From: Nitrosomonadaceae bacterium
Lineage (GTDB): Bacteria > Pseudomonadota > Gammaproteobacteria > Burkholderiales > Usitatibacteraceae
Reading direction: 5' to 3'
DNA: 22,135 nt
NCBI GenBank assembly: GCA_021300055.1
Contig: JAJTHU010000106.1
Coordinates: forward strand, 1-22,135
Both the position numbers and the translations under genes were made by a program. Below are positions 1 through 6,004 of this stretch, in pieces. Numbering within the stretch: position 1 is the stretch's first letter; each line of letters begins with the position of its first letter. The notes beneath the pieces are model-generated. The model had not been told where the DNA came from. It saw only the letters and a program-made list of their open reading frames with translations, and searched no databases.

Positions 1-729
1 CTAGGCAAGACCCTGCACGCGCATGGCGGGTTTCGATTCGCCGTGTTTGCGCTACGCGGCGGTCGTGCACCCGAACTAGATCAGCCCGAGGTGCGCGAGT
101 GGATTGGGCGCTTCCTTGGGCGCATCCACGCACTGGGCCGCGAATCAGCATTTACACAGCGCCCGACGCTTGACATCGAGACCTTCGGACGTCAGCCGCG
201 CGACTACCTAGCCAACTCTCCCTTGCTTCCAGACACCCTACGCGACACATGGCGCAGCGTGGCCGACCAAGCCATCGAGGGCATTGCGGCGTGCTACGCC
301 CGCGCCGGCGACGTCAAACTAATCCGGCTGCACGGCGACTGCCATCTTGGGAACATTCTCTATACCGATGCTGGCCCGCACTTTGTCGACTTCGACGATT
401 GCCGCATGGGACCAGCGATACAAGATCTTTGGATGCTGCTGTCGGGCAGCCGCGACGAGATGACGCGCCAACTGCGCGATGTGCTCGATGGCTACGAGGA
501 TTTTGCGGACTTCGACCGACGCGAGCTTCACTTGATTGAAGCGCTACGCACGCTGCGGATGCTGCATTACTCATACTGGCTGGCGTCACGCGCTGATGAT
601 CCTGCCTTTCAGCGCGCGTTCCCGTGGTTCTTTGGCGCAGATGCGCAGCGCTACTGGCAAAATCAGATCCTGGCATTGCGGGAACAAGTGGCCGCGATGC
701 AAGAACCACCGCTACAACTAATACCGTGA
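1..729 (+). CDS. srkA: Stress response kinase A (SrkA/YihE family), 5'-truncated by window edge
   Basis: An open frame runs from the first base to the TGA at 727-729, giving 242 residues; E. coli SrkA has about 328, so the first quarter or so lies outside the window. A GTG at 43 is in frame, but the codons before it (LGKTLHAHGGFRFAVF) fit the family, so it is not the start. The kinase-like fold is shown by LHGDCHLGNIL (the HGDxHxGN catalytic loop, window residues about 105-115), by HFVDFDDCRMGP (the metal-binding DFDD segment) and by AIQDLWMLLSG. The family phosphorylates Ser/Thr in the cytoplasm and in E. coli protects against envelope and oxidative stress. Those roles are family knowledge, not visible here. 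It is followed 13 bp later by a small lysine-rich gene on the same strand. Confidence 0.93.
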   Translation, partial: LGKTLHAHGGFRFAVFALRGGRAPELDQPEVREWIGRFLGRIHALGRESAFTQRPTLDIETFGRQPRDYLANSPLLPDTLRDTWRSVADQAIEGIAACYARAGDVKLIRLHGDCHLGNILYTDAGPHFVDFDDCRMGPAIQDLWMLLSGSRDEMTRQLRDVLDGYEDFADFDRRELHLIEALRTLRMLHYSYWLASRADDPAFQRAFPWFFGADAQRYWQNQILALREQVAAMQEPPLQLIP

Positions 730-742
730 AACGGAACTGACC

Positions 743-1120
743 ATGAGCATGAAACTTCAAGACCTCCACAAGAACAAAATGCTCAAGACGGGCAACGCGA
801 TGAAGCATGCGGGCACACCCGATCGCTTCGGCAAGACGGCCGCCGCCCCTGACCGGAAAGAGCAGCGCAAGCTCGATCAAGCAGCAGGCTTGGTGCCGTT
901 TGCGTGTAAGTTGCCCAGCGCGCTTGTGGCGCAGTTGCACACCGAGGTCCAAACGCGCGAAACCAACATGAACGAGTTGGTTGCAACCCTCATCACTCAA
1001 GGGCTTGCTTCGAAGACCGAAAAGACCGAAAAGACCGAGAAGCCTGCGAAGGCTGAAAAGGTCGCGAAGCCTGCGGCGGCCGAGAAAGCTGAAAAGGCCA
1101 CCAAATCGACCAAGAAATAG
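743..1120 (+). CDS. Small protein with histone H1-like lysine/alanine tail, function unknown
   Basis: This gene encodes 125 residues from an ATG preceded by GGA about 10 bases upstream. Residues 1-45 are basic and polar. Residues 46-90 look like a small helical domain (LVPFACKLPSALVAQL, then METNMNELVATLI-like helices, here TNMNELVATLI). From about residue 91 to the end the protein is a low-complexity tail of Glu-Lys-Thr and Lys-Ala-Pro repeats. The DNA of the tail begins with three tandem 9-bp units at 1013-1039. I recognise no enzyme motif. The tail resembles bacterial H1-like nucleoid proteins and suggests nucleic-acid or acidic-surface binding, but that is inference from composition. It sits between srkA and yaeQ on the same strand and is probably co-transcribed with them. 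Confidence 0.75.
   Translation: MSMKLQDLHKNKMLKTGNAMKHAGTPDRFGKTAAAPDRKEQRKLDQAAGLVPFACKLPSALVAQLHTEVQTRETNMNELVATLITQGLASKTEKTEKTEKPAKAEKVAKPAAAEKAEKATKSTKK
1013..1039 (+). repeat. Three tandem 9-bp units in the tail of the lysine-rich gene
   Basis: AAGACCGAA, AAGACCGAA and AAGACCGAG follow one another without gaps and encode Lys-Thr-Glu three times. The period is a multiple of three, so copy-number slippage would lengthen or shorten the protein tail without changing frame. Confidence 0.85.
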
Positions 1121-1156
1121 CGCAATGGGTAACAAGGGTCGCACAGGTCAAACGCT

Positions 1157-1705
1157 GTGGCGCTGAAGTCCACTGTTTGCAAGGCAACGCTCAATGTGGC
1201 GGATGTCGAGCGCAACTACTACGCTGAACACCCGCTCACCATTGCCGTCCATCCGTCTGAAACCCCTGAGCGGATGATGGTGCGCGTACTCGCGTTTGCG
1301 ATCTGCGCACATCCACAGCTTAGCTTTGGGCGTGGCATTTCCAGCGACGACGAACCAGCACTCTGGCAGCGCGACGATACCGGGGCCATCCAGCGCTGGA
1401 TTGAGGTCGGTTTGCCGGACGAACGACTACTCAGACGAGCACGCGGCCGAGCCGACGAGGTGCTAGTGTTTGCCTATGGCGGGCGCGCGGTTGAAGTGTG
1501 GTGGCAACAAAACAAATCAGCCATCGAGAAACTTAGCGGCGTGCAAGTACTCGAAGTACCGCTCGAGGCGAGCCGTGCGCTCGCCGCCATGGCGGCACGC
1601 AATATAGCGCTGTCCGCGAGCATCACAGGGCATCATGTTTATTTCAGCGACGCGAACCAGAGCGTCGAACTCGAACTCACGGTACTCACCTCGCGGAACG
1701 AGTGA
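1157..1705 (+). CDS. yaeQ: YaeQ family protein
   Basis: The product has 182 residues, matching the roughly 181 of E. coli YaeQ, with which it agrees by eye along its length: MALKSTVCKATLNVADVERN at the N-terminus, HPSETPERMMVRVLAF, ADDEP-like SSDDEPALW, WIEVGLPDERLLRRA and VWWQQNKSAIEKL. The family adopts a fold related to PD-(D/E)XK nucleases. An early suggestion that it substitutes for RfaH was later questioned, so the role is unsettled. The start is GTG at 1157, which gives the conserved family N-terminus; the Shine-Dalgarno is weak (AGGT at 1145-1148). Its TGA overlaps a possible GTG start of the next gene (GTGA), suggesting translational coupling. Confidence 0.93.
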   Translation: MALKSTVCKATLNVADVERNYYAEHPLTIAVHPSETPERMMVRVLAFAICAHPQLSFGRGISSDDEPALWQRDDTGAIQRWIEVGLPDERLLRRARGRADEVLVFAYGGRAVEVWWQQNKSAIEKLSGVQVLEVPLEASRALAAMAARNIALSASITGHHVYFSDANQSVELELTVLTSRNE

Positions 1706-2502
1706 GGCAAACGGGTAAGGTAAATGCAGTGAACGCATTTGACTCAAGCGCAGCACCGAACACCGACATCGCGCATCAGCCGCACATTTCGCTGGTCATC
1801 CCCGCCTATAACGAGGCCGCGCACTTGCCCGCGCTACTCGATTCGGTGGAGGTTGCCCGCCAACACTATCGTCGTGGCGCCCACACGGTTGAGGTCATTG
1901 TTGGCAATAACGCCTCGACCGACGACACGGCCAACATCGCGTTAGCGCGAGGCTGCCGCGTCGCACATGTCACCGAGCGACGCATTGCCTGCGCGCGCAA
2001 TGGTGGCGCCGCGTTGGCGCGTGGCACGATCATCGCGTTTATCGACGGCGATTCGCGCATTCATCCCAACACCTTCAACGTGATTGAAGAGCACCTCACC
2101 GAGCGGGTGGTGGTCGGCGCAACGAGTATCGACCCCGAACGTTGGAGCTGGGGGATTCGCGCCACCTGGCTGCTCGCCACCATCATGACGTGGTTCATGC
2201 GCATCGACGCAGGCGTGGTGTTTTGCCGACGCGCGGACTTCGAAACCATCGGTGGCTACGACGAAAGCCTTGATTACGCCGAAGACGTTCAGTTCCTGAT
2301 CGACCTAAAGCGCCTCGGCAAACCGCGCGGGCAAAAATTTTTCCGCGCAGACATGGCCAAAGCCATCACCTCGGTGCGCAAGTTCGACAAGTTCGGCCAC
2401 TGGCACTACTTCACGCATATGCCGCGTGTGGCGTTTTGGATGGTGATCAACCGTTCACGCGCGCATGACTTCACGCAGCGGTATTGGTACAAGGATCGTT
2501 AG
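1702..2502 (+). CDS. Family 2 glycosyltransferase, soluble
   Basis: The product has 266 residues and a GT-A fold. ISLVIPAYNEAAHLPALL (about residues 30-47) is the nucleotide-binding N-terminus, EVIVGNNASTDDT matches the usual NDGSxD strand, AFIDGDSRI is the DxD-type metal site, and YDESLDYAEDVQFLIDL carries the catalytic acid region (ED). No clear transmembrane helix follows, so it is probably cytosolic or membrane-associated, transferring a sugar from an activated nucleotide sugar to an unknown acceptor. Two starts are possible. GTG 1702 overlaps the yaeQ stop, while GTG 1729, nine codons in, has TAAGG 8 bases upstream and is the better initiation site. Neighbours are not polysaccharide genes, so the acceptor cannot be guessed. 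The end lies 12 bp from the convergent vapC. Confidence 0.88.
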   Translation: MRQTGKVNAVNAFDSSAAPNTDIAHQPHISLVIPAYNEAAHLPALLDSVEVARQHYRRGAHTVEVIVGNNASTDDTANIALARGCRVAHVTERRIACARNGGAALARGTIIAFIDGDSRIHPNTFNVIEEHLTERVVVGATSIDPERWSWGIRATWLLATIMTWFMRIDAGVVFCRRADFETIGGYDESLDYAEDVQFLIDLKRLGKPRGQKFFRADMAKAITSVRKFDKFGHWHYFTHMPRVAFWMVINRSRAHDFTQRYWYKDR

Positions 2503-2514
2503 TTCCCTAGCGAG

Positions 2515-2928
2515 TCATTTCACCAACAAAGCCATTCCTGCTTTGGCAGCAGCCTTATCGAATGTGACACTGCCGGTACAGCCGCGTTGCGCGCAAAGCC
2601 GTTCGATTAGGCAATCCGCGAAGTCCGCTTTGCCTGTGGCAAATGCGCGCACCGCCTGCCAGACCGTCTCGGCATCATCCACGACTAGTTGCTTGGCCCT
2701 AAGTAGCTGCGTGATTGTGGTCACCACGTCCTCGCGCGTCGCGCCGTAGCGTGATTCCATGACCCAAACCAATTCGACAATCACCACGAGATTCAAGAAG
2801 CCTGGCGTGGTTGCCGTGCAGCTCTTTTCGATGAAGCGTGTCGCGATAGCGGATTGTTCCGGATCATCCTGCGCGATGTAGCGCACGATGACATTGGTAT
2901 CGATCCCGACGCTGCCCCTCATCGGCAC
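2515..2928 (-). CDS. vapC: PIN-domain toxin, VapC type
   Basis: The product has 137 residues with a complete PIN-domain acidic set: Asp10 in GIDTNVIVRY, Glu52 in VVIVELVWV, Asp102 and Asp105 in ADFADCLI, and Asp124 in VTFDKAAAK. VapC toxins are Mg-dependent endoribonucleases that cut tRNA or rRNA and are held inactive by VapB. All catalytic acids are present, so it should be active. The start is GTG at 2928, whose first base is the last base of the antitoxin's TAG stop (TAGTG), a typical translationally coupled pair; an ATG two codons later is an alternative. The cut RNA cannot be predicted from the sequence. Confidence 0.92.
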   Translation of the reverse strand: MPMRGSVGIDTNVIVRYIAQDDPEQSAIATRFIEKSCTATTPGFLNLVVIVELVWVMESRYGATREDVVTTITQLLRAKQLVVDDAETVWQAVRAFATGKADFADCLIERLCAQRGCTGSVTFDKAAAKAGMALLVK

Positions 2929-3173
2929 TAGCCCTTGTAGCCCGCGCCGCGACGCTTGATCGTAAGCGACATATCTTCAATGCTCACAGGGTCTTTGGGC
3001 TTTTTAAGCAAGCCCTTCAACGCGCGGACGTCGTCCGTCGCCACCTTCAAGAGAAACTCTCCGTCGGCGACTTCGACAAACTCCACACGGTCGCCGGCGG
3101 TCACGCCTAGGCGCTGGCACACGTCGGACGGGATAGTGATTTGGCGTTTGCTCGTAAGCGTCGCGGTAGACAT
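2928..3173 (-). CDS. vapB: AbrB/SpoVT-family antitoxin, VapB type
   Basis: The product has 81 residues. Residues 3-45 form a swapped-hairpin AbrB-type DNA-binding domain (TLTSKRQITIPSDVCQRLGV, then AGDRVEFVEVADGEFLLKV). The C-terminal part, about 46-81, is basic and polar and is the expected toxin-binding tail. Antitoxins of this kind neutralise VapC and repress their own operon cooperatively with it. The ATG at 3173 has AAGGAG 6 bases upstream, and an extended -10 element lies about 30 bases upstream. The gene precedes vapC in the usual antitoxin-first order and follows the ketoacyl-ACP synthase gene on the same strand by 91 bp. Confidence 0.92.
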   Translation of the reverse strand: MSTATLTSKRQITIPSDVCQRLGVTAGDRVEFVEVADGEFLLKVATDDVRALKGLLKKPKDPVSIEDMSLTIKRRGAGYKG

Positions 3174-3178
3174 GGCGG

Positions 3179-3205
3179 CTCCTTACAAAAAGTGAACCTC
3201 CTTAC
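3179..3205 (-). repeat. Direct 8-bp repeat GTAAGGAG around the vapB start, candidate operator
   Basis: GTAAGGAG occurs at 3198-3205 and 3179-3186 on the minus strand, 19 bp apart. The copy near the gene is the ribosome-binding site; the other overlaps the -10 element. The spacing of nearly two helical turns would suit a repressor dimer, but this could be chance reuse of a purine-rich word. Confidence 0.35.
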
Positions 3206-3212
3206 TATAGCA
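3204..3212 (-). promoter_or_regulatory. Probable extended -10 promoter of vapBC
   Basis: On the minus strand the sequence reads TGCTATAGT, an extended -10 (TGnTATAAT) with one mismatch. No good -35 lies 17 bp upstream, which is acceptable for an extended -10 promoter. Transcription would begin near 3197, giving a leader of about two dozen bases ending in the AAGGAG ribosome-binding site. Confidence 0.5.
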
Positions 3213-3264
3213 CAAGGCAAACCACCTGCTTCGCCTTACCGCACCCCCGTTCGCATCACCGCTG

Positions 3265-4386
3265 CTACAAGGCTTCGATGAACTTCACGTCCATCAAACC
3301 ACGCTCGCTACGCTCGTACGGCGTCTTGGTCGCCATAAGCTCTTGAACCATCTGCAAACCGGTTTTCTCGCACGGCGGCAGTTCTGCGTCGCTCGTGGCG
3401 ATTGGCGTGACACGGTCACCCCAGCGGATGAGGTGCGCGGACAGCGTTAGCCCGGCACCGAACGCCGGGATGAGCACGAGGCCGCCTGGCTTCACGCGTC
3501 CGGCTTCGAGCGCCTCAACCAATGCAACGGGCGCGGTGGCCGCACTCATGTTGCCGTACTTGTGGACGGTCAAAAACACTTTATCCATCGACGCACCGGC
3601 GCGTTTGGCCACCGCTTCGATGATGCGCAAGTTCGCTTGGTGCGGCACGATGACGTCAATGTCATCGATGGTGACGCCCGCTTGCTTAAGCACATCGACG
3701 CAAGCATCGCCCATCCCCGTCACGGCCTTCTTGAAAATCTCCTGGCCATCAAAATCCCAGCGCGTATCGCCATACCAAACACCGGTGTTCGAATAGAGCG
3801 CACCCTTGCCGCGTACTCGCAGCGTTTGCCGCGCGTCGGCATAGCACTGCAGTTTTTGCGCAATGACGCCCTCGGGCTTGTCGGTCGCCTGAAACACCGC
3901 TGCGGCGGCACCATCACCAAACAGCACAGCGACGTTGCGGTTGCTCCAGTCCATAAATTTGGAGATGTGCTCTACACCGATGACCAACACGTTCTTGGCA
4001 ACGCCGGACTGAATGAATGCCGTCGCGGTCGACATGCCATACAAGAAACTGGTGCAGGCGGTGTTGACGTCCATGGCCGCTGCCTTGTGCGCGCCCAGCT
4101 TGGCTTGCAGGCCTGATGCGGTATTGGGGACGTGCTCGTCAAAGCTGCAAGAGCCGTAGATGATGAAGTCGAGTTCTGAGGCGTCGAGCCCAGCGCAAGC
4201 AAGCGCACGTTTTGCGGCAACCGTGGAAAGCTCAAGTCCAGCGACGTGTGAAATGCGCCGCTCCTTCATGCCGGTGCGCTGCACGATCCAGTCGTCGTCT
4301 GTTGGCAGAAAGGTGGCGAGGTCTTGGTTGGTGAGGACGGCGGGGGGCAGGCACTTTCCCCAACCCGTAAGCGCAGCGTATGTCAT
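3265..4386 (-). CDS. Beta-ketoacyl-ACP synthase III (FabH-like), with C-terminal extension
   Basis: The product has 373 residues. It is a thiolase-fold KAS III with the full triad: Cys111 in NTACTSFLYG, His249 in VPHQANLRI and Asn279 in KYGNMSAATAP. DDWIVQRTGMKERRI (31-45), LFGDGAAA and GAGLTLSAHLIRWG are further family marks. KAS III condenses an acyl-CoA with malonyl-ACP to start fatty acid synthesis. Ordinary FabH is about 317 residues and ends soon after the LIRWG segment; this protein continues about 50 residues, and no fabD, fabG or acpP lies nearby. It may therefore be a specialised paralogue rather than the housekeeping enzyme, so I give no gene symbol. The ATG has GGAG about 10 bases upstream. 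Confidence 0.92.
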   Translation of the reverse strand: MTYAALTGWGKCLPPAVLTNQDLATFLPTDDDWIVQRTGMKERRISHVAGLELSTVAAKRALACAGLDASELDFIIYGSCSFDEHVPNTASGLQAKLGAHKAAAMDVNTACTSFLYGMSTATAFIQSGVAKNVLVIGVEHISKFMDWSNRNVAVLFGDGAAAAVFQATDKPEGVIAQKLQCYADARQTLRVRGKGALYSNTGVWYGDTRWDFDGQEIFKKAVTGMGDACVDVLKQAGVTIDDIDVIVPHQANLRIIEAVAKRAGASMDKVFLTVHKYGNMSAATAPVALVEALEAGRVKPGGLVLIPAFGAGLTLSAHLIRWGDRVTPIATSDAELPPCEKTGLQMVQELMATKTPYERSERGLMDVKFIEAL

Positions 4387-4542
4387 TTATCTTGTCTCCA
4401 GAGGCGCTTCTTTGCTGAAACGACGGCGCTAAACGCAGGGCACTTGGGCGTCGGCGCAGCGTCGTTCATGAGCGGGTGCGAGCAAACAGTCGAACGCGCA
4501 TTTTCCCGCAAATCTGCCCCCTGCGTGGCATCCATTACGGAT

Positions 4543-4613
4543 GTCAAAGTCGCCTATCCACGGGCGTTTTCAGGCATTTTGCCCCAAAATGCGCGCGGAT
4601 TGGCGAGTTTGAC
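4543..4613. repeat. 71-bp imperfect palindrome upstream of the ECF sigma gene
   Basis: Two arms of 34 bases are centred on T4578, and 27 of the 34 pairs are complementary by eye. The outer arms read GTCAAAGTCGCCTATCC on the left and, as reverse complement of the right, GTCAAACTCGCCAATCC. The centre is GGCA-TTT-TGCC. Transcribed from either strand it would form a long, interrupted hairpin. There is no U tract to make it a standard terminator. Confidence 0.8.
4560..4610 (+). repeat. Dispersed ~50-bp repeat, copy 1
   Basis: This copy forms most of the palindrome at 4543-4613. It aligns in the same orientation with 17639-17690. Shared blocks in order are ACGGGC, TTTCAG, GCCC, AAA, CGCGC, GATTGG and GTTT, about 37 of 52 columns with one gap. 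Confidence 0.65.
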
Positions 4614-4704
4614 TTTGATGTGGGCCGCCTCGGCGCAACGTCCACTACCGCCCTTGGAACTTTTGGCGGCGTCGGCGGGAACCCTCCAAAATCATGCCTA
4701 TCCG

Positions 4705-5376
4705 ATGACGCAAATGGCTCTGAGTGACGTGAACCTTGACCTCGATTTGCTGAGGCGCCTACGCGCGGGCGACGCCCACGCGATGAGTGCGCTGTATCAG
4801 CGGCATCAAGGGCCGCTCTACCGTTTTGCACTTTTGCGCTGCGGTTCTAGCGAGCTCGCGGCCGATGTGGTGCAGGACGTCTTTGTCGCCCTCATCGAGA
4901 ACAAGCTCGCGTTTGACCCCGCACGCGGCAGCCTCGCCAACTTCTTGTTCGGCGTCGCGCGCAATTTCGTGCTCAAGCGTGAAGAGGCACAACGCCGTCA
5001 CCTGCCGATGCCGTCCAGTACCGATGAGGACGGGGAAACGATCGACATCGACTTACTCGACCCAGCACCGCTACCGGTGGAGTCACTGCTCGCTAGCGAA
5101 CGCGCCGAAGCGGTCCGCACAGCGCTGGCGCAACTGGCGCCGCACTACCGCGACGTGCTGAGTCTTTACGAGATGCAGGACCAGTCCTACGTCGAGATTG
5201 CGCATATCTGCAATATCGATGTCGGCACCGTGCGCTCGCGGCTTTCCCGCGCACGCGCGAAGTTGCTGGAACTACTTTCTAGCGCCGCAGCAATACAGCC
5301 GAGTGGCAGCGACATGGCAGGCCTCGGCAAAAACACCGCAGAGTCCCGCAGTACCAGTCGCTCAGCAAGTCAGTAA
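4705..5376 (+). CDS. ECF-type RNA polymerase sigma factor
   Basis: The product has 223 residues from ATG 4705; ATG 4714 is an alternative and neither has a good Shine-Dalgarno. Region 2 is at about 22-90 (DAHAMSALYQRHQGPLYRFA, then AADVVQDVFVALIENK and GSLANFLFGVARNFVLK). Region 4 is at about 145-195 (LAQLAPHYRDVLSLYE, then SYVEIAHICNIDVGTVRSRL, the helix-turn-helix that reads the -35). There is no region 1.1 or 3, as expected for ECF factors. An acidic linker (DEDGETIDIDLLD) joins the two domains, and a Ser-rich tail of about 25 residues follows region 4. The next gene, 27 bp on, encodes a single-pass membrane protein, the usual place for an anti-sigma factor. It probably controls its own operon. 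Confidence 0.93.
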   Translation: MTQMALSDVNLDLDLLRRLRAGDAHAMSALYQRHQGPLYRFALLRCGSSELAADVVQDVFVALIENKLAFDPARGSLANFLFGVARNFVLKREEAQRRHLPMPSSTDEDGETIDIDLLDPAPLPVESLLASERAEAVRTALAQLAPHYRDVLSLYEMQDQSYVEIAHICNIDVGTVRSRLSRARAKLLELLSSAAAIQPSGSDMAGLGKNTAESRSTSRSASQ

Positions 5377-5403
5377 GCCACCTATGCAATCACGGAAGTA
5401 ACG

Positions 5404-5904
5404 ATGAACACGACCGACGATACCCAAAAGAATGCTTTGCTCGACGCAGAACTGGCGCACCTTCGCCAAGAGATGCGCACCCTCGAAGCGCCTGCACACC
5501 TCGAGGCCGCATTGGCCAAGCGGTTTGCTAAGCAGCATCGGTCAGGTGGTTGGTGGGGACATGCTGGTCAGTGGTTTGCACCCGGCGCGGCGGTGGCGTT
5601 GTCGCTATCAGTAAGCGCGTGGTTGCTGTTTGCTCCGAGTGCGGCGGTGCTTAACAGCCAAACCAACCAAGCCGCAGACGCATTTAACGCAGGCCCATTC
5701 ATCGCCTTGCAGTCGCTCGAACAAATCGCGCTGGAACCAAACCCGCGCATCGTCGAAACCCAAGTACCTAAGATGATGCTCGCTGGCCTCGGCATTGCGG
5801 TGGCACCGGAATCGGCCAACGAATCGCTTCGCGCGGAAATGCTGGTGAGCGCCTCCGGGCAACCACTTGCCCTGCGGCTGTCGAGCGCCGACGCGCCGCG
5901 TTAG
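5404..5904 (+). CDS. Single-pass membrane protein in anti-sigma position
   Basis: The product has 166 residues from an ATG with GGA 8 bases upstream. Residues 1-55 are charged, with a helical LRQEMRTLEAPAHLEAALAKRF segment predicted to be cytoplasmic. About 58-80 form one transmembrane helix (PGAAVALSLSVSAWLLFAP). The remaining 85 residues would be periplasmic and include PRIVETQVPKMMLAGLGIAV. The size, topology and position directly after an ECF sigma gene suggest an anti-sigma factor that sequesters it at the membrane. There is no HxxxCxxC zinc motif, so if it is an anti-sigma it is not of the ZAS type. No database family comes to mind; the role is inferred from context alone. Confidence 0.75.
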   Translation: MNTTDDTQKNALLDAELAHLRQEMRTLEAPAHLEAALAKRFAKQHRSGGWWGHAGQWFAPGAAVALSLSVSAWLLFAPSAAVLNSQTNQAADAFNAGPFIALQSLEQIALEPNPRIVETQVPKMMLAGLGIAVAPESANESLRAEMLVSASGQPLALRLSSADAPR

Positions 5905-6004
5905 TCATCTAGACAGCTCATCTGTGCACTATTCCCCAACAATTCAATCCCGAACTTCAGCAGCGCGTGGCGCCCCACGTTCATCCCACGCCGAAAGGAC
6001 CTCT
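5905..6004 (+). promoter_or_regulatory. 100-bp leader of the exported-protein gene, with small hairpin
   Basis: CGTGG-CGCC-CCACG forms a five-pair hairpin at 5966-5979, about 15 bases before the AAAGGA ribosome-binding site. A GAACTT at 5951-5956 resembles an ECF -35 element, but no matching -10 is evident 16-17 bases on. A separate promoter here is possible but weakly supported. Confidence 0.3.

Larger units (their letters stand above)
4387..4704. promoter_or_regulatory. 318-bp divergent intergenic region between fabH-like gene and ECF sigma gene
   Basis: Both flanking genes are transcribed away from this stretch, so it should contain promoters for both. I see no convincing sigma-70 -10/-35 pair. 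Visible structure includes an inverted repeat with AACGACG at 4419-4425 and CGTCGTT at 4460-4466, each flanked inwardly by GCGC. There is also a small hairpin, CATCC-ATTAC-GGATG, just left of a large imperfect palindrome at 4543-4613. An open frame continuous with the sigma gene covers the region, but it has no recognisable protein character and overlaps the fabH-like gene, so I treat the region as non-coding. Confidence 0.6.

Noticed and set aside
1013..1039. Tandem units considered as a CRISPR or satellite array
   Set aside because: Units are only 9 bp with no spacers and encode Lys-Thr-Glu in frame.
314..1144. 276-codon frame on the minus strand across srkA and the lysine-rich gene
   Set aside because: It is antisense to recognised genes and its Leu/Arg-rich composition is that of a reverse-frame shadow in GC-rich DNA.
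4657..4685. GGAACTT-like word before the sigma gene considered as an autoregulated ECF promoter
   Set aside because: There is no convincing -10 at the required 16-17 base spacing, and its distance from the ATG is short.
4324..4704. Long in-frame extension upstream of the ECF sigma factor
   Set aside because: It overlaps the fabH-like gene on the other strand, has no family-like sequence, crosses the palindrome, and the sigma domain is complete from 4705.
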